Source of the DNA: Actinacidiphila acididurans
GTDB lineage: Bacteria; Actinomycetota; Actinomycetes; Streptomycetales; Streptomycetaceae
NCBI RefSeq assembly: GCF_016918855.1
Contig: NZ_JADKYB010000010.1
Location: 124,001 to 188,000, forward strand
Length of the DNA: 64,000 nt
Direction of reading: 5' to 3'
The notes under the pieces are model-generated. The model was not told the DNA's origin. It did no database searches and was given only the letters and a program-made list of their open reading frames with translations. The translations under genes and the position numbers were made by a program. Below, in pieces: positions 53,193-62,657 of the stretch; position 1 is the first letter of the stretch, and every line of letters starts with the position of its first letter.

Positions 53193-54692
53193 TCAGACGA
53201 CGTCGTCCGGTACCCAGCCGGGTGGGACCTTGGGCAGGCCGATCAGCGCGTCGATGCCCAAATGCTCAAGGAGCAGGGCTTTCAGTTCTCGGCCGTTGAT
53301 GAGGTGAATGCGGCCCATGCGGTGGGCGAACTCGTGACTAGATTTGCCGTACCAGGAGGTGGCGACCAGGATGCTGTGGCTGGCGCCCACGTCGTGCATC
53401 GTGCTCCACAGCGAGCGCACGGTGTCCACCGGGACGACGTTCTTGGTGCGTTTGGCCTGAATCGCGAAGTGCGTGGCGACCAGTGCGTCACGTTTGACTG
53501 CAACAGCGTCGATCCCGTCGTCCCGTGAACCCTGGGTGCGCCAGGTCTCGTAGCCCATAGCCTCGAACAGCTCGCGCACCAGCCGCTCGAACACGAAAGG
53601 ATCCATCTGCAGCAGGTCCGGACGGGAGTCCAAGCCGGTGACGGCCGCGGCGTCAGCAGTGATCCGGTAACGCGACAAGTCGATCTCGACCACCGGGGGT
53701 ACCGGCTCCAAGTCGTGCGGATGCTCGGAGACCACCGCGCCAATGCCGCGCAGACACCGCTGCGGATCCAGACCGGGCTCGTCCAGGACCAATGCCTCAA
53801 CGTCCGCACGGCGCGCCACCACACTGATCACACACGGCCGGACCCCCCGGCCGGTCGCCGGATCAGTCGCCGACACGAACCCGTTCAAGGCGATACTGTC
53901 GACCAGCGCCGCCGGCGTCATCGAGAACACCTCATCCAATGCTCGCAAGGCCAAACGCGCCACCAAGGCGCGATAGTGCTCACGTACTTCGGCTTCCTTG
54001 CGGGGCTGCGCGACGATCTGCGCCCGCCGCGCCACGAACCGGTACTCCACCACCGCCGGCACCACTCGCAGGCCCGGCAAGTCGACCTTCAGCGCCACCT
54101 CCCGAGCCTCGGGCGCATACCCGGCCTCCACCGCATCCCGGCAGCCAGCCGGCACCGGAGAGCCGCGCAGCACTTCCTCCACCGTCTCAGCCAAACCCTG
54201 CGGCCCCCGCTCCACAAGAGCCTGCTCAACGTCGCGGTACCAGTCGTCCAAGACCCTGGGGCGCCGCAGCAGGACACCGTCCAGATCTGCGAGCTGCTGC
54301 GCGACCTCCTGAGTGCGCTCTTCGGCCTCCTGGGCCAACCTGGCGACGCGTACCTGCTGCTCCGTCTTCTGACGCTCTTTTTCCGCGCGCAAACGCTCGC
54401 GGTCACGCGCCTCGGCGTCGCGTTTACGCTGGCCCTCCCGCTTGGCCAAGTTGGCTTCAATCCGGGCTACCTCCCGAGCCCGCTCGGCCTCCTGACGCTT
54501 GAGCAGCTTCTCACCCTGCGCCGCCAGCCGCGCCTGCTCAGCCGCCGGGCTAGGGGAACGCTGCGCACGCCTCGACCGCGCCGCAGCACGCTGCTGCGCC
54601 TGCTGTTCACGCCGGGCCTCGGCCAGCTTGGCCTCCTGCCGCAGCCGCAGCGCCTCCGCCAACGCCTCCGCCACCGACCGACGCCGCGCCAC
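53193..54692 (-). CDS. Mrr-like restriction endonuclease with long coiled coil
   Basis: 499 aa from GTG 54692; starts at 54731 or 54710 are possible. Residues 5-140 are charged coiled coil (LAEALRLRQEAKLAEARREQ; VARIEANLAKREGQRKRDAE). Residues 145-350 form an unrecognised middle domain (LDDWYRDVEQALVERGPQGL; LPGLRVVPAVVEYRF; LALRALDEVFSMTP). The Mrr catalytic domain begins about 364: PFVFERLVRELFEAMGYETW (E369), TQGSRDDGIDAVAV (D395), HFAIQAKRTKNVVPVDTVRS (Q412, K414) and LVATSWYGKSSHEFAHRMGR. The QxK variant is typical of Mrr enzymes that cut modified DNA. It could act alone as a type IV-like defence enzyme. Confidence 0.85.
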   Translation of the reverse strand: MARRRSVAEALAEALRLRQEAKLAEARREQQAQQRAAARSRRAQRSPSPAAEQARLAAQGEKLLKRQEAERAREVARIEANLAKREGQRKRDAEARDRERLRAEKERQKTEQQVRVARLAQEAEERTQEVAQQLADLDGVLLRRPRVLDDWYRDVEQALVERGPQGLAETVEEVLRGSPVPAGCRDAVEAGYAPEAREVALKVDLPGLRVVPAVVEYRFVARRAQIVAQPRKEAEVREHYRALVARLALRALDEVFSMTPAALVDSIALNGFVSATDPATGRGVRPCVISVVARRADVEALVLDEPGLDPQRCLRGIGAVVSEHPHDLEPVPPVVEIDLSRYRITADAAAVTGLDSRPDLLQMDPFVFERLVRELFEAMGYETWRTQGSRDDGIDAVAVKRDALVATHFAIQAKRTKNVVPVDTVRSLWSTMHDVGASHSILVATSWYGKSSHEFAHRMGRIHLINGRELKALLLEHLGIDALIGLPKVPPGWVPDDVV

Positions 54693-54836
54693 ACCCCACC
54701 CCCGGATCACCAGCCCTCGACACCCGCACAACTCGTGCGGCTGCCCCTACGGCTCTACCCATCAGCACCGTTGAGGAATCTCTGTGAGTAGTCACCCCCA
54801 AGCCAGCTCAAGGCCACCGCCACACAGTGCACTCGG

Positions 54837-55228
54837 TCACCCCCAGCGCGTCGGCCTAGAATCCGACGCTGAGGGGCCGACCGGGACACTCCGCGACCGG
54901 CCCCTTCGTCGCGTCCCGGGAGGCCTCGCGCAGTCGGCGAGTTCAGGCCGCGATTTCCGGAAGACTGCCTCAAAGCGGTCGAGGGTCTCGTCATCGACCT
55001 GCTGGAAGAAGGCGTTCTTGTCACGAGTGAGTTGGTGAGCCGGTCCGACGTGGTCGAAGTCCCGGGATTCTTCTGCTTCTCCCGCGCGATCCCGATGCGT
55101 CTGAGAATCGGGAGGGGAAGCGTCAGGGTGATCAGGTCCGCCTCGTTGATGGTGACCTCGGTAGCCCTGTTGTGGAGCCAGAGGTAGTCCTTCGACCTCA
55201 TCACCCGCACCCCCGACGGCCGTACCAC
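54837..55228 (-). pseudogene. Fragment of an unknown gene, frameshifted
   Basis: One minus-strand frame gives MRSKDYLWLHNRATEVTINE, then ADLITLTLPLPILRRIGIAR. After about 55070 coding continues in another frame as ESRDFDHVGPAHQLTRDKNA and FFQQVDDETLDRFEAVFRKS, ending near 54940. Together they look like the end of a helical protein. On the plus strand, just beyond at 55196-55255, a short stretch (FDLITRTPDGRTTAYQIKSH) also looks protein-like. This is a junction of gene fragments. Confidence 0.45.
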
Positions 55229-55457
55229 CGCCTACCAGATCAAGAGCCACCAGCAACGGCCCGGCCCTCCCCTCAGCGCCGCCGCCGGCCCTCGTCCCAG
55301 GACCGCCCTCAACCACACCCGCCGCCCGCGCTGCCTGGCCACCACAACGGCGAGCAGCAGACCAGCCCCGGCCGGAAGGGGCCGACTGTTGGCCAGCAGG
55401 CGGGCTCCGTGCCGGGGCCCTGGTCGCTCGAGCCGGGCCCGGCTATACCCTTGGCAG
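55229..55457. other. Gap with gene debris
   Basis: No intact gene; Arg/Pro-rich frames only, apart from the short plus-strand fragment noted in the neighbouring pseudogene. Confidence 0.3.
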
Positions 55458-55502
55458 CACGTGGGCCCCCAACACCGTCCTTTCGGTGCGGAGGCCCACG
55501 TG
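55458..55502. terminator. Strong hairpin downstream of the GIY-YIG gene
   Basis: The arms CACGTGGGCC and GGCCCACGTG are perfectly complementary over 10 bp, with a further inner CACCG/CGGTG pairing. It lies 40 bp after the GIY-YIG stop on the minus strand. There is no T run, as is common for Streptomyces terminators. Confidence 0.6.
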
Positions 55503-55542
55503 TGTTTCCGGTGGCAGCCGTGGTCTTTCCGCCGACCGAGGG

Positions 55543-55956
55543 TCAGGTGCGCTGGCGCGGCATGCGCGTCCGATACACGAGCGGGATGCCGAGGCGGGCG
55601 GCCACAGTTTTCTCCAGGGCGGAGACGACATGGCCGGGGGTGGCGTCATGCAGCGGGATCACCCAGTACTCGACCCACTCGTCCCGCTTCGACGTGCTGC
55701 CGTTGATGTGCTGGCTGAGCCTGGTCGCGGCGGCCCCCCGGTTTAGGGCCCGGGTGGGGGCGGTCTTCCCGCAGTAGCAGGCGTTGCCGTTGCCGTTGAC
55801 CGCGATGTAGATGGCCTTGTCCTCGCAGCCGGAGTCCTCGCCGATGGGGATCGGCTCGGGCTGCAGTTCGACGAGCCACTGCCCCGCGAGCCGCGCGAGC
55901 ATGGCGTACCGGGCATCGGTGATGGCGACGACGCCGGCCCAAGCGGTGTCGGTCAT
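55543..55956 (-). CDS. GIY-YIG nuclease-domain protein
   Basis: 137 aa, ATG 55956 overlapping the previous gene's stop by one base (TGATG), so translationally coupled. The core matches GIY-YIG: DKAIYIAVNGNGNACYCGKT (Y50, Y61, G63, K64), AATRLSQHINGSTSK (R79, H83) and HVVSALEKTVAARLGI (E115). The tyrosine, arginine, histidine and glutamate layout is that of single-domain GIY-YIG nucleases. Its partner upstream is a ParB/DGQHR-like protein, so the pair may be a DNA-modification-dependent or replication-linked defence module. The domain call is fairly secure; the role is inference. Confidence 0.75.
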   Translation of the reverse strand: MTDTAWAGVVAITDARYAMLARLAGQWLVELQPEPIPIGEDSGCEDKAIYIAVNGNGNACYCGKTAPTRALNRGAAATRLSQHINGSTSKRDEWVEYWVIPLHDATPGHVVSALEKTVAARLGIPLVYRTRMPRQRT

Positions 55957-57203
55957 CAGCGCGGCTCGCCCTCGCAGATGCGGGCGAGATCCTTGTCCAT
56001 GAAGTTGAGCTGCTTGAAGGACGGCTCCACGACGGTCCAGGAGAGTTCGGTGGTGGTGCCGTTCTCCTTGCGCAGGTCGATCAGGACATCGAGGTTGGTG
56101 GCAGCCTTGGTGAGAGACGCCTGGAAGGCCGTGAGGGCCCTGTCCTCAAGTTCGGTGGCTGTGGGGTCGTTCTGGTAGCCCTCGGTGTCGAACCCGTGGT
56201 TGGCGGCGAGGCGCAGGTGAGCGTTGAAGTCGCTGCCCTTCCAGTCCTCACGCTCGACGAGGTGGCCATCGGCCCACCACCGCGGGCGCAGACCAGCCCG
56301 GATCCGCTTGATCGCGTCGGCGAGTACCTGCCGGCCCTCCTTCATGTCGAGGACGGTCTTGACGACCGCGCCGACGCCGAGGCGCATGACCTTGATGCCG
56401 CCGACCATCTGCTCGGCGGAGCCGCCGGGGGCGAGGAGGTAGCCGCTGGTGACGAGGGTGACCATGGCGAGCACGCCGAGAAGCAGCCGGGCGGGGATGT
56501 CCTCGTTATCAGCGCGCTCGAGCAGGTCGTCCACGGCCTGGTCGTTGTCGATGTTCTCGACGGTCCACTCGTGGTCGGTGAGGGTCTGCCACAGGCAGCC
56601 GGTGTCCAGCGCGGTGCGCACGGGCGCCATCTTCTCCTTGGGAAGGCTGGAGTACGAGCGCAGGCCGAGTTCGACGATCGGGCCGCTGCGGTGGGTGACC
56701 TGGAGGCGGCGCTTGTCGAGCTTTGCGGCCATGATCGCGTTCAACCGGGGCTCCTTGCGGGTGAGCTGCTGGACAACGAACGTGAACCGCAGGTCACGGA
56801 AGTCGGGGTTGAGGCCGAGGGACTTCATGGCGTCGGTGACATCGGCGCGGCCGAGGAGGACGTCCCTCACGGCCTGGTCGCTATCGCCGAGCTCGCCTGC
56901 ATCGAACAAGGCGGTGACGATCTCCTCGGCGGTGACGCCGTTCTGCGAGGACGCCTCGAACGGCTTCACGCCGACGTTCATGCGCATCAGCAGCGAGCGG
57001 ATCGCAACGGGGAAGCGCCGCATGCCCATGGCCGGGTTGTCGTCGGCGTAGCCGACGATGACCTGCACCGGGACGGTCATCGCGTTGAGGACCCTGGCGG
57101 CCTGGTCGCGCTTGGCACGAGCCGCCCTGCTCGTGCCAGTGGCGGCGTTGATGTCGCGGTGGGCGTTCTTGACGACTTCCCGGACTAGGCGGTCTCGTTT
57201 GGA

Positions 57204-57602
57204 TCAGCGGGCGGACCAGAGGAAGATGCCTGCGATGTGGAGTCCGGCCAGGTAGATGGTCGCGGTCTTGTCGTAGCGGGTGGCGATGCCGCGCCACTGC
57301 TTCAGGCGGTTGATGCACCGCTCGACGGTGTTGCGTTGCTTGTATGCCTCCCGGTCGAAGCCCGGTGGTCTGCCACCGGCTTGTCCGCGCCGCCTGCGGT
57401 TGGCCTGCTGGTCGGCCCGTTCGGGGATCACCGCTGTGATGCCGCGTCTGCGCAGGTGGTCGCGGATTGCGCGGGAGGAGTACGCCTTGTCGGCCAGGAC
57501 CACGTCGGGTCTGGTGCGCGGCCGCCCGATAGGGCGGGGAACCCGCAGGCGGTCCATCACCAGCGGAAAGGCCGGTGCGTCACCGGCCTGGCCCGCGGTC
57601 AC
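57204..57602 (-). CDS. IS427-group transposase, orfB part
   Basis: The in-frame part from GTG 57602 reads VTAGQAGDAPAFPLVMDRLR, PDVVLADKAYSSRAIRDHLR (second Asp) and RNTVERCINRLKQWRGIATR (Glu), ending HIAGIFLWSAR. Upstream the same frame continues back to about 57690 (RSRGGLTTKVHLAADGNCRP), where it overlaps orfA, so the functional protein would be an orfA-orfB frameshift fusion. Confidence 0.85.
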   Translation of the reverse strand: MTAGQAGDAPAFPLVMDRLRVPRPIGRPRTRPDVVLADKAYSSRAIRDHLRRRGITAVIPERADQQANRRRRGQAGGRPPGFDREAYKQRNTVERCINRLKQWRGIATRYDKTATIYLAGLHIAGIFLWSAR

Positions 57603-57655
57603 GACGAAGGCCAGGGGCCGGCAGTTCCCGTCTGCGGCGAGGTGGACCTTGGTGG

Positions 57656-58054
57656 TCAGTCCGCCGCGGGACCGGCCGATGGCGTGATCGTCCGGCTCGC
57701 CGGCCGGGACCCCCTTTTGCGGGCCCCGGCCGCGTGCTGGTGCGCGCGCACGATCGTGGAGTCCACCGAGACCGCCCAGTCCAGGTCCTCATCGGCGTCG
57801 GCCTGAGCCACCAGGGCGGTGAACACCCGCTCCCAGGTGCCGTCCAGGGCCCACATCCGCAGCCGGTTGTAGACACCCCGCCAGTTCCCGTACTTCTCCG
57901 GCAGGCGCACCCACTGCGACCCTGTCTGGAACTTGAAGGCGATCGCATCGATCACCTCACGGTGATCCCGCCACCGCCCGCCCCGTCTGGGCGTTCGGTC
58001 AGGCAACAACGGCTCGATCCGCGCCCACTGCGCATCGCTTAACGGCACACCCAA
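57656..58054 (-). CDS. IS427-group transposase, orfA part
   Basis: 132-residue frame from 58054: VPLSDAQWARIEPLLPDRTP, RWRDHREVIDAIAFKFQTGS, QWVRLPEKYGNWRGVYNRLR and DLDWAVSVDSTIVRAHQHAA with the first catalytic Asp. Its last 20 residues are out of frame relative to the transposase. A slip near 57700 (in a CCCCCTTTTG-type run on the plus strand) would join it to orfB. Confidence 0.85.
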   Translation of the reverse strand: MGVPLSDAQWARIEPLLPDRTPRRGGRWRDHREVIDAIAFKFQTGSQWVRLPEKYGNWRGVYNRLRMWALDGTWERVFTALVAQADADEDLDWAVSVDSTIVRAHQHAAGARKRGSRPASRTITPSAGPAAD

Positions 58055-58823
58055 CCAACGATCAGATGATCTAAACGAAACGGCCTAGAACCCGCCGCTC
58101 GGAGAGGGGGAGCCGCATGAGGTGGGACGGAAGCAGACTGTCGGGGTCCTTGGCGTTGGTGGGGCGGATCGAGCTGGACAGGACCTTAATGTCGGTGGTG
58201 CAGGACGCCCAGCGGCTGTTGCCGTCGACGATACTCAGGTCGTCGTCGGGGTGGCGTCCGGATTTGAGGAAGGTGACAACGGCCGTCAGGGGCCGCTCCA
58301 CGATGCGTCGACCGACTTCCTGCGGGTTGTTCTTCCTCACACTCTTGGACGCCCGGTCGATGGCGGCGAGGAGGTCGTCCATGGCGTCGGCGTAGACGAG
58401 GGTAGCGTCGGTGTCGTGCGCGGCGGGCATGGCCAGGACCCGCTGCTGATCGCTGGTGTCCGGGTCGGCCGCGTAGTGGGCCTCATCGAGGAGCCGATCG
58501 TTCTCGATCGCGGGGGACAGCATCAGCGTGTACGCGCGGTAGGTGAGAACGCTCAGCCAGCCGGTCTCGACGCGGTGGCGCTCCAGGCGTGCGCCGTGGA
58601 GGAGGCCGGGCTCGACCGCGCCGAACGCGATCCGGCGGACGGCGGCGGGGGAGATCTGGACGTCGGGGTGGCTCTCGAGGAACTTGATCGCCTTGGTGGT
58701 CTTGCTGACCGGCTCGACGCGGTGCTCGAAGGGTGTCGAGCGGTCACCGGAGCGGATGTCGATGACCTCGATGCCGTCGGTGTCGTCGTCCGAGTCGAGA
58801 ATGGTAAGGGTGGCAGTGCTCAC

Positions 58824-59773
58824 CGGGCCCCAATCGCATGGGCCGGCGCGCAGTCAACTCACGGCCGGTGATGGGCATACGCGAGCAGAGCGCCACCAAG
58901 CGCTACGCACCCGAGCCTGCCGCGGGGAGGACCGCAGTCCGTCTCTAGGCTGACCCAGCGTCGCTTCGGTGGCCTGCAGGCGAATCTGGGTACCCGCCCA
59001 TGGGAATGTCCGGGCGGCGTACTCGACCCTTGCCGGTGGATATCGCGGTGTCCATCCGCTGCACTACAAGCCGCCCTCTGCGGCGGCGTGAGGGACAGTC
59101 TACGAGCATTCTCGCCGCTGCCAACTTGAATTGACGTTCCGTCGGTTCGGTAGTCGCTAGGGGCCTGATCTGGCGTAAGGCGAGCCGCGTCAACCGTCAT
59201 GGGGGTGCCGAGGCCTGAAACAGCGGTGGCGGCGAAGGCCCTGAGCGGCGAAGCGACGGCAGGGCAAGGAACCGGCGGCGACCAGACAACAGAACCGAGA
59301 CCGCCACCCTCCGGACAGAGCCAGTAGATGCCGGCTCCCCCGGCCGCTGGGCAGCGGCCGCACACGAACAGGAAATCCTCCGGGCCCTTACGTTCGGCTG
59401 GGCCACGGCCTCGAGTTGCGCGGTGGTGGCCGCGCCGACCTGGTACTCGTGGACCGCGTGGCGCAGAACCTCGGTGCAGGAGGCGCCCTTGCCCTTGGTG
59501 AAAAACTGCGAGACCAGCGACGGGTCGTGGTCGCAGCTCCGCCCGAAGGGCACCGAGATCAAGTCCTCATGACGACTCGTCCCATCTGGTGAGAATTGAT
59601 TAGCTGTGGGGCCTTAGGGAAACTCTGGTGACCATGCAGGTCATGCCACCGACCGGTTCGCCGGTCCCGCTCTGGGCCACACCGACGCAACACCCGTCCC
59701 CCTCGAACAGCAGGTGTCGCAGTGGGCTGCCCTTGCCGGCTGCTCAGGAGCTGCTGTGCGCCGGTGGGTGGGT
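58824..59773. other. 950-bp stretch without a confident gene
   Basis: A minus-strand frame ending at 59197 contains FGRSCDHDPSLVSQFFTKGK then GASCTEVLRHAVHEYQVGA, which looks protein-like, and another frame near 59350 has VCGRCPAAGGAGIYWLCPEG. Neither has a good start or known family, so they are best seen as fragments. The promoters of the ParB-like gene and the integrase probably lie here. An attachment site could be present but cannot be told from one copy. Confidence 0.4.
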
Positions 59774-61198
59774 GTGCTGACATTCGATGTGCGGGTCTAC
59801 AAGCTCCGAATCCGCTCCGGGCGGCGCCGACCGTTCACGGTGCGCTGGCGTGTCGGGGACCGGGATCACAGTGAGAGCTACCAGTTCGAGGCGCAGGCTG
59901 ACGGTCGGCGCGCGGAGTTGATGACCGCGCTGCGACTGGGCGAGCAGTTCGATACCTTCACGGGGCTGCCGGTCACGGAGCTGCGGGCGAGGAATACGGT
60001 CACCTGGTTCGAGCACGCCGTGGAGTACGCAGCGGTGAAGTGGCCGCGTGTCTCGGCCAAGCACCGTGCGGGCATCGCTGACGCTCTGGCCACCGTGACG
60101 ATGGCTCTCGTGAGGCCATCGTCGGGTCAGGCTCCGCCGGCCCTGCGCAGGGCGCTGCTGTCGTGGGCGTTCCGCATGGTCCGCGGCAGGGACGGGACGT
60201 GGACGCCGCGGATGAAGGTGGAGCAGGCCCCGGCGGAAGTGGCGCGTGGGCTGGAATGGATCGCGCGCCATTCGCTGTCGCTGGCCGAGGCCGCCAGACC
60301 GCACCGCCTCCGCGCGGTGCTGGCGGCGGTCTCGCGGAGGATGGACGGGAGCGAGGCCGCGGAGAACACCGTCCGGCGCAAGCGGATAGTGCTCAGCAAT
60401 GCCCTGGTCTATGCCGTCTCGTGCGAGCGGCTTCAGGCCAATCCACTGCCGAAGGTGGACTGGCAGCCGCCGCTGACGGACATCGAGGTCGACTTCCGCT
60501 ACGTGCCCGGCCCCCGCCTCGCCCGCGACCTGATCATCGCCGTAGGGACACAGGGGCTGCGGGGCGCTCACCTGGAGGCGTTCTTCGGCTGCCTGTACTA
60601 CGCCGCGATGCGGCCAGCCGAGGCCGCAGCTCTGAACGAAAAAGACTGCCTTCTGCCCGGCCCGCATGCAGCCCCGGAAGCATGGGGGGAACTCGTCCTG
60701 GCCCGCAGTCATCCCGAGGCCGGTTCCGGCTGGACCGATGACGGCCGCCCTCACGACACCCGCGGACTGAAACGAAGAGCCCGTAACGCCACCCGCAGCG
60801 TGCCGATCCCGCCCGATCTGGTCCGCCTGCTGCGCGCTCACCTTCAGCGCTACGGCACCGCGCCCGACGGCCGGCTCTTCCGCGCGGTACGGGGCGGCCG
60901 CGTGCCCTCCACCGAATACTGCCGCATCTGGGCCACCGCCCGCCGCCGCACCCTCCTCCCTCGCGACGCCGAGACCCCCTTCGCGAAAGTCCCCTACTGT
61001 CTGCGCCACGCCGGCATCTCCCTGTGGATCACTGCCGGCATCCCACCCGCCGAAGCCGCCCGACGCGCCGGACACAGCCTCACCGTGCTCTACCGCATCT
61101 ACGCCAAACCCCTGCGCGGCCACCAGCACCACGCCAACCAACTCATCACCGCCGCACTCCAGGACCTCGATCAAGACGTGAACGCTCACAGGACGTGA
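59774..61198 (+). CDS. Tyrosine recombinase (integrase)
   Basis: 474 aa from GTG 59774 (VLTFDVRVYKLRIRSGRRRP), where actinobacterial relatives begin; GTG 59714 is the next possibility. An N-terminal DNA-binding part is followed by a SAM-like helical core domain (TWFEHAVEYAAVKWPRVSAK). The catalytic residues are YYAAMRPAEAAAL (R280), PYCLRHAGISLWITAGI (R411, H412), RAGHSLTVLYRIYAKPLRG (H434, Y443). The His of the usual HxLR box is replaced by Tyr, as in many Streptomyces integrases. A companion excisionase or replication gene was not seen, so it may be the remains of an integrated element that brought in part of this island. Confidence 0.92.
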   Translation: MLTFDVRVYKLRIRSGRRRPFTVRWRVGDRDHSESYQFEAQADGRRAELMTALRLGEQFDTFTGLPVTELRARNTVTWFEHAVEYAAVKWPRVSAKHRAGIADALATVTMALVRPSSGQAPPALRRALLSWAFRMVRGRDGTWTPRMKVEQAPAEVARGLEWIARHSLSLAEAARPHRLRAVLAAVSRRMDGSEAAENTVRRKRIVLSNALVYAVSCERLQANPLPKVDWQPPLTDIEVDFRYVPGPRLARDLIIAVGTQGLRGAHLEAFFGCLYYAAMRPAEAAALNEKDCLLPGPHAAPEAWGELVLARSHPEAGSGWTDDGRPHDTRGLKRRARNATRSVPIPPDLVRLLRAHLQRYGTAPDGRLFRAVRGGRVPSTEYCRIWATARRRTLLPRDAETPFAKVPYCLRHAGISLWITAGIPPAEAARRAGHSLTVLYRIYAKPLRGHQHHANQLITAALQDLDQDVNAHRT

Positions 61199-61326
61199 CG
61201 GAGGCGGGCGGCTGCCGGACGAGAGGGCATGCCGGTCAGCGTCACTCCCGCACGATCATGGCCGCACTGGCCGATTTACACTGCCTCCCGTGTTGCCAAC
61301 GTTGCTCCGCAGGAGGCAGGAGGCCG

Positions 61327-62142
61327 GTGTTCACCTTTGTCATACCCGCGTACAACGAAGAGCGGACCGTGGCGGCAATCATCGAACAGGCACGCACCGC
61401 GGCACGGCCGGGTGACCGCGTCCTGGTCGTCGACAGCGCCTCCACCGACCGGACGGCTGACGCGGCGGCTCGGGCCGGGGCCGAGGTGCTGCACGGACCG
61501 CGGGGCAAAGGAGCAGCGATGAACACGGCGCTGGCGGCCGTGCGCACGCAGTGGGTCTGCTTCCTGGACGCCGACCTCGTCTCCTCGACGCAGAACGTGC
61601 CTGCCGCACTGCGCAAGGCCGCAGACACCAGCAGTGCGGACCACGTGGTCGGCGATTACGAGTACGACTACCCCGGAACCATCCTCAGCTCCACGTTCAC
61701 CATCTACGAGCCCCTTGCAGCCGCGCTGTTCCCGGAGGTCGGACACCTCGGCGCCAACTCCTTGACCGGTTACCGCGCGATCCGGACCTCCCGCATCCAG
61801 CACCCGCTTCCACCGGACTTCGCAGTCGAGACCTACCTCAACATCTCCCTCGCCCTCGCGGGAGGCACCGCGGAAGTCTGTCACCTGGGAACCATCACCA
61901 GCCGGTTCCGCCACAACGGCGGCTCCATGGCCCGCCAGATCGGCAGAGCCGTCCTCGACATGGCCGAGCAGTACGGCCGCCTGGAACCACACGACCGGCC
62001 CGCGTGGGACCGATGGCTCGAGGAAGGGATCGCCGCCATCACCCCCCAGACCGCCGACAGCGGACGATCAGCCACCCTCGCCCGACTGTTCACCGCGGTC
62101 CGCAGACCCATGCCGACCGCAAACCACGCCGAACTCGCTTGA
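61327..62142 (+). CDS. Family 2 glycosyltransferase
   Basis: 271 aa from GTG 61327, with AGGAGG 3-8 nt upstream. GT-A fold: FTFVIPAYNEERTVAAIIEQ, DRVLVVDSASTDRTADAAA, GPRGKGAAMNTALAAVRTQW, then CFLDADLVSS with the DxD-type site (DAD). The acceptor part includes LGANSLTGYRAIRTSRIQ, FAVETYLNISLALAGG and HNGGSMARQIGRAVLDMAEQ. The GKG and DAD features and overall plan resemble glucosyl/mannosyl-3-phosphoglycerate synthases, but the protein is shorter and no partner phosphatase is adjacent. It lacks TM helices. The substrate is unknown. Confidence 0.85.
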   Translation: MFTFVIPAYNEERTVAAIIEQARTAARPGDRVLVVDSASTDRTADAAARAGAEVLHGPRGKGAAMNTALAAVRTQWVCFLDADLVSSTQNVPAALRKAADTSSADHVVGDYEYDYPGTILSSTFTIYEPLAAALFPEVGHLGANSLTGYRAIRTSRIQHPLPPDFAVETYLNISLALAGGTAEVCHLGTITSRFRHNGGSMARQIGRAVLDMAEQYGRLEPHDRPAWDRWLEEGIAAITPQTADSGRSATLARLFTAVRRPMPTANHAELA

Positions 62143-62657
62143 GACCCCTGCCGGCGGCCCCGCCAGACCGAGGCCGAGGCCAAATACCGGACGCAGAAAG
62201 AGAGGCACGCGACCGCGCGGCAGCGCATGAAGGATGAGCCTCCGGCCGTGGCCGGGAAGGCCAACGTCCCGGACTTCAGCGGCGCGTCAGAGACAGAGCC
62301 CGACATGCTGGTGGCCCTTGCCTGTCAACCTGCCTCATCTTTGCTGTGCTCTGACCGCGATCCACATGTCGTGACCCCGGCTGGTGCAGTGAGCGTCCAG
62401 TGCCTGGTCCACGATCTGATCGTCCAGGCCAGGTTGGCTGGAGCGGCCGCGTTCGGTCTTCCCGACGGGGCGACGAGCTCCGGCGAGCAAATTTCTCGCC
62501 CGCCACCAGCCCACGGCAACAACGTCCTCCGCTTCCAAGGCGACCCCGTCATCGAGATGACGCGCCACCACCTAATGGTGTTGTCGGCCTCACCCGCGAG
62601 TGTGGACTCCTGGTATCCCGCCGTTTCGCGGTCTGCTGAGGTTGCCAGGACAACCTC
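62143..62657. other. 515-bp gap without a supported gene
   Basis: Frames on both strands are open (plus 62227-62718; minus 62335-62571) but neither shows a recognised family. The minus-strand frame (MVARHLDDGVALEAEDVVAV) looks like an antisense shadow. The upstream signals of the nuclease gene at 62658 should lie in its last part. Confidence 0.35.

Larger units (their letters stand above)
57188..58085 (-). mobile_element. IS5-family (IS427 group) insertion sequence
   Basis: 898 bp with imperfect inverted repeats: left GGCGGTCTCGTTTGGATCA, right read inward GGCCGTTTCGTTTAGATCA. The target CTAG is split with a TA duplication, as in the IS427 group. It carries two overlapping minus-strand frames, orfA and orfB, which normally join by programmed frameshifting. 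Insertion is clean and looks recent, because the interrupted gene is otherwise intact. Confidence 0.9.
55956..58823 (-). pseudogene. ParB/DGQHR-like protein gene interrupted by an IS427-group element
   Basis: The 5' part runs from GTG 58823 to 58086 and the 3' part from 57187 to 55956. Removing the IS and one copy of the TA duplication restores a continuous 655-residue frame (RRV-L-VREVVKNAHRDINAAT). Residues 170-210 read GRRIVERPLTAVVTFLKSGR, then LSIVDGNSRWASC, like the ParB/DGQHR nucleotide-binding fold of DndB-type proteins. A long helical remainder includes VRDVLLGRADVTDAMKSLGL, LRFTFVVQQLTRKEPRLNAI and a hydrophobic LLLGVLAMVTLVTSGYLLA stretch. It is coupled to the GIY-YIG gene. In this genome it is probably inactive. 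Confidence 0.8.

Noticed and set aside
59744..61189. 481-residue minus-strand ORF
   Set aside because: It is exactly antisense to the tyrosine recombinase, which has all catalytic residues; shadow.
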